Source: Clostridia bacterium (lineage in GTDB: Bacteria > Bacillota > Clostridia > Oscillospirales > Acutalibacteraceae). Taken from it: a stretch of 52,756 bases of DNA. Shown here piece after piece: positions 24,844 to 32,957 of the stretch (its first letter is position 1; each line of letters opens with the position of its first letter). The stretch is taken from the NCBI GenBank assembly GCA_900752115.1, contig CAADUC010000065.1, forward strand, positions 1-52,756. The letters are read 5' to 3'. Under the pieces are notes generated by a model. It saw only the letters and a list, made by a program, of their open reading frames with translations. It was not told the origin of the DNA and ran no database searches. The translations under genes were made by a program, and so were the position numbers.

Positions 24844-26070
24844 TCAGTTCGAGGTGCGCGGTACGGCTTCGTCGGAGAAGAGAAGGGTGAGGGTCGCTTC
24901 ATCTGCCACGCCCGTGACCACCATTCCGTTGAGCAGCTGGAAATCCTTGACGCTCTGCTCCGTTCCCTCGGCAAAGAGGCCCGTCGGCTGTACGAAGAGG
25001 TAACCGAGCTCCTGCAGGCGGTTTTGCAGGCGGAGCACGTCGTCGCCCTCATCGCCGATTTTCAGCTCGCTCGTGGGCGCGCCGTCCGGCGTCGAGGAGG
25101 CGGAGGAGGAGTCGTCCGAGGAGGTTTCCGTGCCGTCTCCCGTATCCTCCAGCAGCTCCGGGTATACGGTGCCGGCCATAAAGGAGACAGCCTGAATCAG
25201 GCCGCGTCCCTGGCAGGTCATCCAGGTCGGATCCATTTCATACACGCGGCCTTCCTGCACGGCGGTCAGATCCTTGTAGCCCTCCGTCTGCTCCAGCTGG
25301 GCTTTCACGCCGGTGGGGCAGAAGATAAAGGAGGGATTGGCCAGCTTCAGGTTCTCCAGCGGGAAGTCGCCGTTTGTGCAGTCTGTGGCGGCGTTCGTCA
25401 ATCCGGCGCTGTCAAACAGGATGCTGTGGAACTGATCGCCCGTAACGCCGTGGCCCGCGGCGTCCGTCAGGTAGCAGGCCACCTTCGGGGTGTCGGAATC
25501 AGGAATGACGCGCTGGATGTCGTCAATGGTGATGAATACGTTCTTTGCTGTTTTCTGGCCCTTTTCGTAGCCGGTTACGCCGCCCTGCAGCGCCGCGCCG
25601 ACCTGCGAATACAGCCGCTGAAGGTCCTCGCGGGACGTGGCGGGTTCGATGGCCAGCAGCGTCACACCGGCGGAGGCGGCGGCGTTTACCTCGTCTTCTC
25701 CGGGAAGCTCGTCCACAAAGGCGAGCGTTGCGCCGGCCGCGCTCATGGCGCCGTAGTCCTGTGCGTCGACAACCGGCAGCACCTCGAGATCGCTCTGCGT
25801 GCAGTCGGCGGTGCGCACCTTGAGCACCGCTTCATAGTTGAGGGCAAGAATCACGTCGGCAAGGTTCGCCGAGAGGACGGCCACGCCCTCCGGTTTCTGG
25901 CTGATGGTTACCTCGTTGACGGTCACGGGGAAATCCGTGGTACCCACGCCGGAGGTCACATCGTTGGACGGGCCGCAGCCCGCAAAAAGCGTTCCCACCA
26001 TGAGGGCCAGAACGCAGAGCAGGGAAATTCCCCGGTGAAATCGTGTGAAGGTAGTCTTGCGCAATTGCAT
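24844..26070 (-). CDS. Metal/cofactor-binding lipoprotein (TroA/BtuF-like) fused to a peptidoglycan-binding domain
   Basis: A 408-residue secreted lipoprotein. The signal peptide ends in a lipobox (LFAGC, Cys32). Residues 45-310 form a helical-backbone ABC-type binding domain of the BtuF/FepB group (EGVAVLSANLADVILALNYEAVL; VLPVVDAQDYGAMS; YLTDAAGHGVTGD; NLKLANPSFIFCPTG). A Ser/Asp-rich linker (about 315-330) leads to a C-terminal PG_binding_1 domain at 336-400 (LKIGDEGDDVLRLQNRLQEL ... TGLFAEGTEQSVKDFQ). The fusion is unusual: it would tie a solute receptor to the cell wall. No transporter genes are adjacent. The ATG has GGGAGG only two bases upstream; a TTG two codons in is better spaced and may be the true start. 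Confidence 0.82.
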   Translation of the reverse strand: MQLRKTTFTRFHRGISLLCVLALMVGTLFAGCGPSNDVTSGVGTTDFPVTVNEVTISQKPEGVAVLSANLADVILALNYEAVLKVRTADCTQSDLEVLPVVDAQDYGAMSAAGATLAFVDELPGEDEVNAAASAGVTLLAIEPATSREDLQRLYSQVGAALQGGVTGYEKGQKTAKNVFITIDDIQRVIPDSDTPKVACYLTDAAGHGVTGDQFHSILFDSAGLTNAATDCTNGDFPLENLKLANPSFIFCPTGVKAQLEQTEGYKDLTAVQEGRVYEMDPTWMTCQGRGLIQAVSFMAGTVYPELLEDTGDGTETSSDDSSSASSTPDGAPTSELKIGDEGDDVLRLQNRLQELGYLFVQPTGLFAEGTEQSVKDFQLLNGMVVTGVADEATLTLLFSDEAVPRTSN

Positions 26071-26208
26071 CGCCTCCCGTTTCTTCTCAAAGACAGCGCC
26101 GCGCTCCGGCCGTCAGGACCGCGCGCGGCATCGCATACATCCGTGCTGACAGGGGGACGGACCGCGGCGGGCGCGTCCTCCTGTGATAAGTTCGTGTGAG
26201 CGGAGAGC

Positions 26209-27444
26209 TCAGCGCAGCGGCTCGCCGCGCCGGACTTTGGCTTCCGCGTCGTCAATAAACTGGCGGGCGCACCGCGGGGATCGGCCGCCGCGCTCCGTTG
26301 CCCAGCGCTCTGCCAGCAGATCCAGCTCCTCCAGATGATCCTCCAGGCCGCGCTGGATGGCGAGCTGGCGGACAATTTCAAGGTAGCGCCACTTGTCGGG
26401 CGAGGAGAAATGGATGGCCAGGCCGAAGCGGTCGGCCAGCGACAGGCTCTCCTGGATGGTGTCGCCCTTGTGGACCTCATCGCCCTCGCGGTCGGAGAAG
26501 GTTTCGCGGATCAGGTGGCGGCGGTTTGAGGTCGCGTAGATCAGCGCGTTTTCCGGACGCGCGGCAAGACCGCCCTCGAGCACTGCCTTGAGCGCCGCGT
26601 AGGTGTCGTCCTGGTTGGAGAACGACAAATCGTCGATGAAGATGAGGAACCGCATCGGCAGGGCGGCAATCTCGTCGACAAGGCGGGGGAAGTCCATCAG
26701 GCTTTCCTTGGGCATCTCAATGACGCGCAGGCCGCGTGTGTAATACTCGTTGAGGATTGCCTTGACGGTGGAGGATTTGCCCGTGCCGCGATCGCCGTAG
26801 AGCAGGCAGTTGTTCGCCGGCAGGCCGACCAGGAACGAAACGGTGTTGTCGATGGCGGTGCGCCGCTGCAGCTCGTAGCCCTTGAGATCGCGGAGCGTCG
26901 TCGGATCGGGATGCTCCACGGGATGGATTGCGTGATCTCTCCAGATGAAGGCGCGGTAGCGCGCGTACATGCCGCAGCCGTTGTCGCGGTAATACTGCTC
27001 GAGCCGGTCCGCAAGGCTGCCCTCGCCGCGCAGCTGCTCGATCGGCTGTCCCGCGCCCCAGGACGGCAGGGAAAGGGAGTCGGCTCCCTCGGGCGCGTCC
27101 GTGAGAAGGTCCTCCGCCGTCAGCGCGCCGAGCTCCAGAATGACCCGCAGATCGCGTCCCGCGGCGCCTCGCATGGCGGGGGGGATGGTCTTGCCGCCCG
27201 CCGCGGCCAGGGAGAAGGCGTTTTCGTCATACAGGGCCGCCTCCGTCAGACAGCCCGTCAGGTTTTCCTCGTAGCCGCGCTCGCACAGAGCCGCGAAAAG
27301 TTCGCCCCAGAAGCGCAGAAACGCCTGGGCGTCGGAAGCCCACAGCAGCCGGTAGAGCGCTCCGGGAACCGTCCGGTTTAAAATGCCCTTGTAAATCGAG
27401 AGAGAAGCCATCTTCATGGCCGCCTCTGTTCGTTTTCCGATCAT
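26209..27444 (-). CDS. DUF815 family AAA ATPase
   Basis: A 411-residue cytosolic P-loop ATPase. Residues 1-190 form a family-specific N-terminal region; the ATPase core follows ELQRRTAIDNTVSFL. Walker A is GDRGTGKSS at 217-225, and Walker B is MRFLIFIDDLSF near 262. An ENALIYATSNRRHLI sensor-1 segment and a DRFGLAIHF sensor region follow. Families of this kind are widespread in clostridia and are of unknown role, perhaps chaperone-like. The start is an ATG with GGAAGGA upstream. It lies about 140 bp from the lipoprotein gene, in the same direction, so the two may be cotranscribed, but a functional link is not evident. Confidence 0.88.
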   Translation of the reverse strand: MIGKRTEAAMKMASLSIYKGILNRTVPGALYRLLWASDAQAFLRFWGELFAALCERGYEENLTGCLTEAALYDENAFSLAAAGGKTIPPAMRGAAGRDLRVILELGALTAEDLLTDAPEGADSLSLPSWGAGQPIEQLRGEGSLADRLEQYYRDNGCGMYARYRAFIWRDHAIHPVEHPDPTTLRDLKGYELQRRTAIDNTVSFLVGLPANNCLLYGDRGTGKSSTVKAILNEYYTRGLRVIEMPKESLMDFPRLVDEIAALPMRFLIFIDDLSFSNQDDTYAALKAVLEGGLAARPENALIYATSNRRHLIRETFSDREGDEVHKGDTIQESLSLADRFGLAIHFSSPDKWRYLEIVRQLAIQRGLEDHLEELDLLAERWATERGGRSPRCARQFIDDAEAKVRRGEPLR

Positions 27445-27585
27445 GAAAATCCTTCCTTCCGCCGCTGTGTGGCGCGGCGCATGATACAGCTTTATTCTAC
27501 CCCGCGCCGCGCCGTGCTGTCAAGTTTCGAGCTGTTCCGTGCCGGGAATTTACAATTTGTTCAATCGCTTTTCTCCGCCGCCCTC

Positions 27586-27633
27586 TTGACAACGGGGAGG
27601 AAGTGATCTATGATGCAACTAATTAAAGTAGTT
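27586..27633 (+). promoter_or_regulatory. Promoter and putative operator of the sorbitol-type dehydrogenase
   Basis: TTGACA at 27586-27591, a 17-bp spacer and TATGAT at 27609-27614. Immediately downstream, over the expected start of transcription, lies a 17-bp inverted repeat AACTA-N7-TAGTT (27617-27633) in an AT-rich patch that stands out from its surroundings. A repressor bound there would block initiation. Its regulator is not encoded nearby. Confidence 0.7.
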
Positions 27634-27740
27634 TTATAAAAGTGGTTTCATTTCAGACGGGCATCCGGCAGGACAGGCGGAAAACCGCGGTCGGAGCCCG
27701 CAGTCCCGGATTTCAAGAACAGAAAAGGAGTGTGCAGTGT

Positions 27741-28802
27741 ATGGAAGGCATGATGAAGACGGCCGTCATGACGGGAATTGGACAGATGGCGTTTGAAGAG
27801 CGTCCGATTCCGAAGCCAAAGGATGACGAGGCGCTGATTCGGATCGAATATGTCGGTGTGTGCGGCAGCGATCTGCATTATTATGAATCAGGCGCGATCG
27901 GCAACTATGTGGTCAAGCCGCCGTTTGTGCTGGGTCATGAGGCGGGAGGCGTCGTTGTGGAAGTCGGGAAAAACGTGACGAACGTCAAACCCGGGGACCG
28001 TGTAGCGCTCGAGCCGGGCAAAACGTGCGGGCATTGCGAGTTCTGCCGCACGGGGCGGTACAATCTCTGCCCGGACGTGGTGTTTTTCGCGACGCCGCCG
28101 GTGGACGGCGTGTTCCAGGAATACGCGGCGCACGAGGCGGCGCTCTGCTTCCCGCTGCCGGAAAATGTGAGCACGCTTGAGGGCGCGCTCATCGAGCCTC
28201 TTGCCGTCGGCTTTCATGCGGCGAATCAGGCGGAGGCGGGGCCTGGGCAGACGGCGGTCGTGCTCGGCTCCGGCTGCATCGGGCTGGTGACGCTGCTGGC
28301 CCTGCGCGCGAGAGGCGTAACGCGGATTATCGTAACGGATGTGATGGAAAAGCGTCTGGAAAAGGCGCGTGAGCTGGGCGCGTGGCAGACCGTCAACAGC
28401 GCGCAGGAGGACGCGGTGCAGGCGGTGCTCTCGCTCACAGGCGGCATGGGGGCCGACGTGATTGTGGAGACGGCGGGCACGCAGGCGACCTCCCGGCAGG
28501 CAGTGGAGCTCGCGAAGAAGGGGGCGGTGATTGTCTTTGTCGGCTACACGAAGACGGGGGAGGTCACGCTTCCGATGAGCCTTGCCCTCGACAAGGAACT
28601 GACGTTCAAGACCGTTTTCCGTTACCGTCACATTTATCCGATGGCGATTGAGGCCGTCGCAAGCGGAGCCATCAACCTGTCCGGCATTGTGACAAACTTC
28701 TTTGAGTTCGATGATATTCAGAACGCCATGGATCGCAGCGTCAGCGATAAGGCGAATATTGTGAAGTCCGTCATCCGGATCGGAGGAAAAACGGAGGGCT
28801 GA
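27741..28802 (+). CDS. Zinc-dependent polyol dehydrogenase (sorbitol/xylitol dehydrogenase type)
   Basis: A 353-residue medium-chain dehydrogenase that oxidises a polyol such as sorbitol or xylitol to the ketose. Catalytic zinc ligands are visible in GVCGSDLHYY (Cys) and GHEAGGVV (His, Glu), and Glu is also present in LIEPLAVGFHA. The structural zinc lobe has four cysteines (CGHCEFCRTGRYNLC). The cofactor site is GSGCIGLVTLLALRARG followed by VTDVMEKR; the aspartate indicates NAD+ rather than NADP+. The gene is followed by a fructokinase, so the pathway polyol to fructose to fructose phosphate is plausible. Its own promoter and operator-like repeat suggest induction by substrate. ATG 27741 is chosen because AAAAGGAG lies ten bases upstream. 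Confidence 0.9.
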   Translation: MEGMMKTAVMTGIGQMAFEERPIPKPKDDEALIRIEYVGVCGSDLHYYESGAIGNYVVKPPFVLGHEAGGVVVEVGKNVTNVKPGDRVALEPGKTCGHCEFCRTGRYNLCPDVVFFATPPVDGVFQEYAAHEAALCFPLPENVSTLEGALIEPLAVGFHAANQAEAGPGQTAVVLGSGCIGLVTLLALRARGVTRIIVTDVMEKRLEKARELGAWQTVNSAQEDAVQAVLSLTGGMGADVIVETAGTQATSRQAVELAKKGAVIVFVGYTKTGEVTLPMSLALDKELTFKTVFRYRHIYPMAIEAVASGAINLSGIVTNFFEFDDIQNAMDRSVSDKANIVKSVIRIGGKTEG

Positions 28803-28854
28803 CGCCGGGCCGCGCTGCCGCGGATTTGGGCGGCACAGAAACATATGAAACCGG

Positions 28855-28884
28855 TTGACAGAAGCGGCGGGAGGGCGGTACAAT
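28855..28884 (+). promoter_or_regulatory. Promoter of the fructokinase gene
   Basis: TTGACA at 28855-28860, an 18-bp spacer, TACAAT at 28879-28884. It gives the kinase its own start in addition to read-through from the dehydrogenase 137 bp upstream. Confidence 0.82.
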
Positions 28885-28939
28885 AGGGGAGAAAGAAAGA
28901 ACCGCCCGGGCTCCGGTCAGAGCGGGCGGGAAAGGATGG

Positions 28940-29923
28940 ATGAAGAGGATGTATGATATCACTGCAATCGGTGAGCTGCTGATTGACTTCACCCCGGCAG
29001 GACAGACGGAGCGCGGCGACATGCTGTTTGCCCGTATTCCCGGCGGCGCGCCGGCCAATGTGCTTGCCGCGGCCACGAAGCTCGGCAACCGTACTGCCTT
29101 TCTCGGCAAGGTGGGAAAGGATGCGTTCGGCTCCTTCCTGCGCGCGACGCTTGACGGTCTCGGCATCTCAACGGAGGGCCTGCTGGCCGACGAGCAGGTT
29201 CACACGACGCTCGCCTTCGTCCAGCTCGACGAGCACGGTGATCGCTCGTTCAGCTTCTACCGCAAGCCGGGCGCGGACGTGATGCTCGATTTCTCCGAGG
29301 TGCGCCGCGATATTGTGGAGCAGAGCAGCATTCTGCATTTCGGCGCCGTCTCGCTCACAGACGAGCCCTCCCGCACCGCCACGCTGAAGACGGCGGAATA
29401 TGCGAAGAGCCTCGGAAAAATTATCAGCTACGATCCGAACTTCCGCCCGCCGCTCTGGGACAGCGTGGAGAACGCGAAGGAGCAGATGCTGCGCGGCCTT
29501 GCCCTTGCGGATATTGTCAAGGTGTCCGAGGAGGAGCTTGAGCTTCTCAGCGGAACGGCCGATCTGGAAAAGGGATCCTCCATCCTTGCGGAAAAGGGGC
29601 CGTCCCTGATTCTTGTTTCGCTGGGGGCGAAGGGCGCGTTTTACCGTCTCGGCGGGATAACGGGCTGTCAGCCGACCTTCGACGTGAAAACGATCGACAC
29701 CAACGGCGCGGGCGACTCGTTCTTCGGCGCGGTGCTGCACCGTCTGGCCGGAAAGCCGCTTGACAGCATTCGCTCCATGGCCCGCGGGGAACTGGAGGAT
29801 ATCCTGTCCTACGGCAATGCCGCCGGCAGCCTCACCACCACGCGCAAGGGTTCCATTCCTGCTCTGCCGACGGAGGCAGAGATTGAGGAATGCCGCAGAA
29901 CCGTTCCGCTGCTTCAGAAATAA
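28940..29923 (+). CDS. PfkB family carbohydrate kinase, probable fructokinase
   Basis: A 327-residue ribokinase-fold sugar kinase. The N-terminus reads ITAIGELLIDFTP. PfkB signature 1 is GGAPANVLAAATKLG at about 36-50. The anion hole and catalytic aspartate lie in signature 2, IDTNGAGDSFFGAVL, near 257. The GELLIDF opening and overall length fit bacterial fructokinases, and a polyol dehydrogenase producing ketose lies directly upstream. The start follows AAAGGATGG. A very strong terminator follows the stop codon. Substrate assignment rests on context; other ketoses such as 2-keto-3-deoxygluconate are possible. Confidence 0.88.
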   Translation: MKRMYDITAIGELLIDFTPAGQTERGDMLFARIPGGAPANVLAAATKLGNRTAFLGKVGKDAFGSFLRATLDGLGISTEGLLADEQVHTTLAFVQLDEHGDRSFSFYRKPGADVMLDFSEVRRDIVEQSSILHFGAVSLTDEPSRTATLKTAEYAKSLGKIISYDPNFRPPLWDSVENAKEQMLRGLALADIVKVSEEELELLSGTADLEKGSSILAEKGPSLILVSLGAKGAFYRLGGITGCQPTFDVKTIDTNGAGDSFFGAVLHRLAGKPLDSIRSMARGELEDILSYGNAAGSLTTTRKGSIPALPTEAEIEECRRTVPLLQK

Positions 29924-29937
29924 GCGTCTCTTGATCG

Positions 29938-29982
29938 AAAAGGGCCGCCGTACCGCTTTCGCCGGTACGGCGGCCCTTTTTC
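29938..29982 (+). terminator. Intrinsic terminator after the fructokinase
   Basis: AAAAGGGCCGCCGTACCG pairs with CGGTACGGCGGCCCTTTTT across a six-base loop, followed by a T-run. The 200 bp from here to the next gene hold nothing that I can identify. Confidence 0.95.
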
Positions 29983-30180
29983 TGTATGGTTGAGATCAGA
30001 GGCCCGGCCCCTTTTGACGCGCCGCCTCCAAGGCTCCTTCCGGTGTGACGCAGACAGACCGCTCTTCCTGTGTACTGCGGCTTGTCCGTGATTACGCGGC
30101 AAAGCAGGGCTTCCGCCCCTCGCGTTCTATTCAGCTCATCCGCTCACAAGTTTGTCGGACGGCTCCGTTTCAATGGGGGT

Positions 30181-30546
30181 TCAGGGGATATATTTCATTC
30201 CCCACTGGGAAATGGCGTAGAAAACCGGCAGGAGATCCCGGCCCTTTTCCGTCAGGGAGTACTCCACCCGGGGAGGAATTTCATTGTATTGTTCCCGGTG
30301 CACCAATCCGTCCCCTTCCAGTTCTTTCAACGCATTGGTGAGCATGGTATTGGTGATTGGCCGCAGCATTTTTTTCAGCGATCCAAAACGCATGGGAGAC
30401 TGAATACAGAGCTCATAAATAATTTGAAGTTTCCATTTTCCCTGGAGCATCTGAATCACCGGTGTGACGGGGCAGTTTCCGTTTTTCGTCAAAATAACAC
30501 TGCTTACTCGATGCTGAAATTCCTCGTAGGTCATAGACTGATTCAT
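30181..30546 (-). CDS. HxlR family transcriptional regulator
   Basis: A 121-residue winged-helix regulator. The family core is plain: CPVTPVIQMLQGKWKLQIIYEL, then RFGSLKKMLRPITNTMLTNAL and the wing YNEIPPRVEYSLTEKGRDLLP. Members often sense electrophiles, quinones or disulfide stress through cysteines; here Cys25, at the start of the HTH region, is in the conserved position. It is divergent from a flavin reductase gene, and palindromic GTAC sites lie in the shared intergenic region, so it very probably controls that gene and itself. The start has GGGGAGA upstream. Confidence 0.92.
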   Translation of the reverse strand: MNQSMTYEEFQHRVSSVILTKNGNCPVTPVIQMLQGKWKLQIIYELCIQSPMRFGSLKKMLRPITNTMLTNALKELEGDGLVHREQYNEIPPRVEYSLTEKGRDLLPVFYAISQWGMKYIP

Positions 30547-30580
30547 AAACTCATTATCTCCCCAATAGGTATGGTATTTC

Positions 30581-30634
30581 GTACTAAGTACAAATATTCT
30601 GCGTACTTGAACCTTATTTTATTCTTAGTATAAT
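30581..30634 (+). promoter_or_regulatory. Promoter of the flavin reductase with HxlR-type operator sites
   Basis: An 11-bp perfect palindrome GTACTAAGTAC (30581-30591) and a related half-site GCGTACTTGAA (30601-30611) lie upstream of, and across, the -35 hexamer TTGAAC (30607-30612). A 16-bp spacer leads to TATAAT at 30629-30634. The position suits a regulator that blocks or positions RNA polymerase in both directions. Confidence 0.65.
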
Positions 30635-30694
30635 AATTATATCGATATGGTAATAACCTGTCAATTGGATTTACATTTGAAAGTGAGGTTCCAA

Positions 30695-31201
30695 ATGATG
30701 AAAGAACTGACTATCATGGAAGCTACCGTCTTTACGTCTCCCAATCCGCTCACTTTGATTTGTTCCCGGAACGGGGACGGCTCTACCAACTTGGCCCCGA
30801 TCTGCTTTGTGTCCTATCTGTCTTTTAACCCGCCCATGGTTGGTTTTGCAGCCGGAAAACAGTCCCACACCGGCAAACGGGTACGTGAAACCGGCAAAGT
30901 TATTGTGACCGTTCCGGCAAAGAACCTTGCTCAAGCGGTGATGGCCTGTGGCAGCTCCACGGGTGCTGTCTGCCGCAAGGTGGAGGAAAACCAGATTGCA
31001 ATGACTTCCGTAGAGGGCAGCGATATCCAGATTCCTGCGGACACGCGCCTGGCCATGGTTGCGACTTTGCAGCAGTCTGTGGAAGTGGGCGATCATATCC
31101 TGCACATCTGCCGGGTGGACAAATTCCTGGGAGATGACAGCAAGGAAGGGCTCTATGCCTGGAATGGCTTTGGCAAAGCTGCCCCGGCCAAAGAAGGCTA
31201 A
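30695..31201 (+). CDS. Flavin reductase family protein (FMN-binding split barrel)
   Basis: A 168-residue split-barrel flavoprotein. The N-terminal part reads NPLTLICSRNGDGSTNLAPI and VSYLSFNPPMVGFAAGKQSHTGKRV, the FMN-phosphate binding region of the flavin reductase domain; the C-terminus ends in KEGLYAWNGFGKAAP. It probably reduces FMN or an unknown substrate with NAD(P)H. Of the possible starts, ATG 30695 follows GTGAGG at six bases. It is divergent from the HxlR regulator and may form an operon with the two genes downstream, which begin 79 bp and 345 bp after its stop. Confidence 0.85.
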   Translation: MMKELTIMEATVFTSPNPLTLICSRNGDGSTNLAPICFVSYLSFNPPMVGFAAGKQSHTGKRVRETGKVIVTVPAKNLAQAVMACGSSTGAVCRKVEENQIAMTSVEGSDIQIPADTRLAMVATLQQSVEVGDHILHICRVDKFLGDDSKEGLYAWNGFGKAAPAKEG

Positions 31202-31280
31202 AGCAAAAAATTCTGATGGTGGAAATTTCAATGGAGATACGCGTGAAATCGTAAATTCAAAGTATGAATCTGGCGACCGG

Positions 31281-31559
31281 ATGTACCAGAGGCTGCAGCT
31301 GCTGTCACGCCAGAAACACATGCGGCGGTTTCATATGATTGAGAATTCTGAGAACCCGGTATTTTTTCCCGGCAAATTGCGGATTCTGGACAAAGTCCGT
31401 CCGCAAATGTTTCTGATGATCAGGCAGGCTCACGCGTTGGACATTCCGGTGTTTATGAAAGAGGCTCTGCTTCCCATTATGGAAAAATCACAGATAATTC
31501 AGGAATTGCCCCGGGCGTTCCGCAAGGTATTGGAGGAGCAGCGAAGATGGCGGAAGTAA
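31281..31559 (+). CDS. Small hypothetical protein overlapping the radical-SAM gene
   Basis: A 92-residue basic, helical protein (MYQRLQLLSRQKHMRRFHM at the start, then ENPVFFPGKLRILDKVRPQM and a charged C-terminus). I do not recognise the family. The ATG at 31281 lacks a clear ribosome binding site, and the open frame continues far upstream, so the true N-terminus is uncertain or lost. Its stop overlaps the start of the radical-SAM gene by 13 bp, which suggests translational coupling and a shared function. It could alternatively be the tail of a decayed gene. Confidence 0.5.
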   Translation: MYQRLQLLSRQKHMRRFHMIENSENPVFFPGKLRILDKVRPQMFLMIRQAHALDIPVFMKEALLPIMEKSQIIQELPRAFRKVLEEQRRWRK

Positions 31560-32461
31560 TTCAAAACGGTATTCTGATTCGGGATGTGGAGACTAAAAAT
31601 ATCATGACCAAATCCAGCTTGCCGGTAGGCGGTTATTCGGTAAACCCCTATGCAGGCTGTACCCACGGCTGCAGGTACTGCTATGCCTCCTTTATGAAGC
31701 GGTTTACCGGCCATACGGAACCCTGGGGCGCCTTTTTGGATGTGAAACACTGGCCTGTTATCCGTAATCCGCAAAAATACAAAGGACAGCGAGTGGTTAT
31801 CGGCTCGGTGACAGATGGGTATCTGCCCCAGGAAGAACAGTTTCAGAACACCCGCCGTCTGCTGGAGCAGCTGATAGGAAGCGGGGCGGAGATCCTCATC
31901 TGTACCAAATCCGATCTCGTGGTACGGGATATCGGCCTTTTAAAACAACTGGGTAAGGTTACTGTTTCCTGGTCTATTAATACTCTGGACGAAACCTTCC
32001 GCAAGGATATGGATAAAGCGGTGAGTGTGGAACGACGCCTGGCCGCCATGAAAACCGTCTATGACGCGGGTATCCGCACCGTCTGCTTCATTTCTCCTGT
32101 GTTCCCGGGCATTACGGATTTTACGGCGATTTTTCACCGGGTGAAGAACCAGTGCGACCTGGTGTGGCTGGAAAATCTGAACCTGCGGGGAGGATTTAAA
32201 CAGGATATTCTGAACTATATTCAGGAAAAATACCCTGACCTGCTCCCCCTGTATGAAGCTATTTATCAAAAGGGGGACCGCAGCTGCTTCCAGGAGCTGG
32301 AGAAACAGGCGGCTCAACTGGCTGCAGAAAATCATTGCCCCTTTGTGGATAACGAATTGCCCTATGGCAGGGCAACCCCTGGACGCCCTGTCATTGTGAA
32401 CTATTTTTATCACGAGGAGATACGGGGCTCGGAAAACACCGGAAAGCGAAAGAAAGTTTGA
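31547..32461 (+). CDS. Radical SAM protein of the SPL/Rv2578c type
   Basis: A 304-residue radical-SAM protein related to spore photoproduct lyase. The cluster-binding motif CTHGCRYCY (Cys-x3-Cys-x2-Cys) is at about 36-44 after NPYAGC. Barrel strands follow with RVVIGSVTDGYLPQEE, EILICTKSDLVVRDI and VTVSWSINTLDE, the last typical of the family. Only genuine photolyases repair spore photoproduct; this subfamily is widely annotated as DNA repair photolyase without proof. GGAGG lies upstream of the ATG. The last residues are basic. Confidence 0.85.
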   Translation: MAEVIQNGILIRDVETKNIMTKSSLPVGGYSVNPYAGCTHGCRYCYASFMKRFTGHTEPWGAFLDVKHWPVIRNPQKYKGQRVVIGSVTDGYLPQEEQFQNTRRLLEQLIGSGAEILICTKSDLVVRDIGLLKQLGKVTVSWSINTLDETFRKDMDKAVSVERRLAAMKTVYDAGIRTVCFISPVFPGITDFTAIFHRVKNQCDLVWLENLNLRGGFKQDILNYIQEKYPDLLPLYEAIYQKGDRSCFQELEKQAAQLAAENHCPFVDNELPYGRATPGRPVIVNYFYHEEIRGSENTGKRKKV

Positions 32462-32554
32462 GCAAGAAAAGAAGCTTTTCTCCTGTGCCCGGCGGAGCTG
32501 TCGCAGCATCCCAGCAAATGGCCGTACAGCAAATCGCTTTTGCCGGGAAGTTCT

Positions 32555-32581
32555 CTGTTTTGGCGCGCCCGAAGGGACTCG
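32555..32581 (-). repeat. Partial duplicate of the tRNA-Arg 3' end
   Basis: A 27-bp stretch is identical to 32799-32825, covering the last part of the tRNA-Arg T-arm and acceptor with CCA plus adjoining terminator bases. Just left of it, GGAAGTTCTCTGTT (32546-32559) also matches the left arm of the tRNA terminator (32777-32790), as if a copy had lost the terminator's other arm. Around 32747-32758 a T-arm-like GGTTCGAGTCCC appears on the plus strand. The 240 bp between hold palindromes but no gene. Confidence 0.75.
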
Positions 32582-32769
32582 GCTTCGCTCACCACGAAGA
32601 AATACGCGGTGCGGCACATGGACCGCCTGTTTCGCCCGTTCCCCCGGTAAGGCCCGCGGACTCCCCGCCTGCGCGGGGCCCCGCTCGCGGGCTCTCCGAG
32701 CGAAAAACGTGCCGCCGGCACGTTTTCTTCACGCTCAGATCGGAGGTTCGAGTCCCTTCTTTGAATAAA

Positions 32770-32805
32770 AAAACAGGAAGTTCTCTGTTGAGAACTTCCT
32801 GTTTT
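32770..32805 (-). terminator. Terminator of tRNA-Arg
   Basis: AAAACAGGAAGTTCTC and GAGAACTTCCTGTTTT form a 16-bp stem with a TGTT loop; leftward the stem is followed by a T-rich run (complement of 32764-32770). It begins right at the tRNA 3' end. Confidence 0.9.
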
Positions 32806-32881
32806 GGCGCGCCCGAAGGGACTCGAACCCCTGACCTTCTGATTCGTAGTCAGACACTCTATCCAGCTGAGCTACGAGCGC
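32805..32881 (-). tRNA. tRNA-Arg (anticodon ACG)
   Basis: Full cloverleaf on the minus strand: acceptor GCGCTCG with CGGGCGC (one G-T pair), D-arm GCTCAGCTGGATAGAGT, anticodon stem CTGACT/AATCAG around ACG, T-arm GGGTTCGAGTCCC, encoded CCA. The A34 would be edited to inosine by TadA to read CGN codons. Confidence 0.98.
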
Positions 32882-32957
32882 ATCTTGTTTGCCGCTCTTT
32901 TAAGCTGCTAGAGTATAATACCACGTTTCAGCAGGAAATGCAAGGGATTTTTCAAAA

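Noticed and set aside
23209..26199. Plus-strand open frame of almost 1000 codons across the MATE and lipoprotein genes
   Set aside because: It is antisense to two clear genes, its translation is Arg/His/Gly-rich without domains, and it arises from third-position GC bias.
32410..32721. Minus-strand ORF containing a VVSEAESLRARQN-like peptide near tRNA-Arg
   Set aside because: The peptide is simply a translation of the duplicated tRNA-Arg 3' end; not a protein gene.
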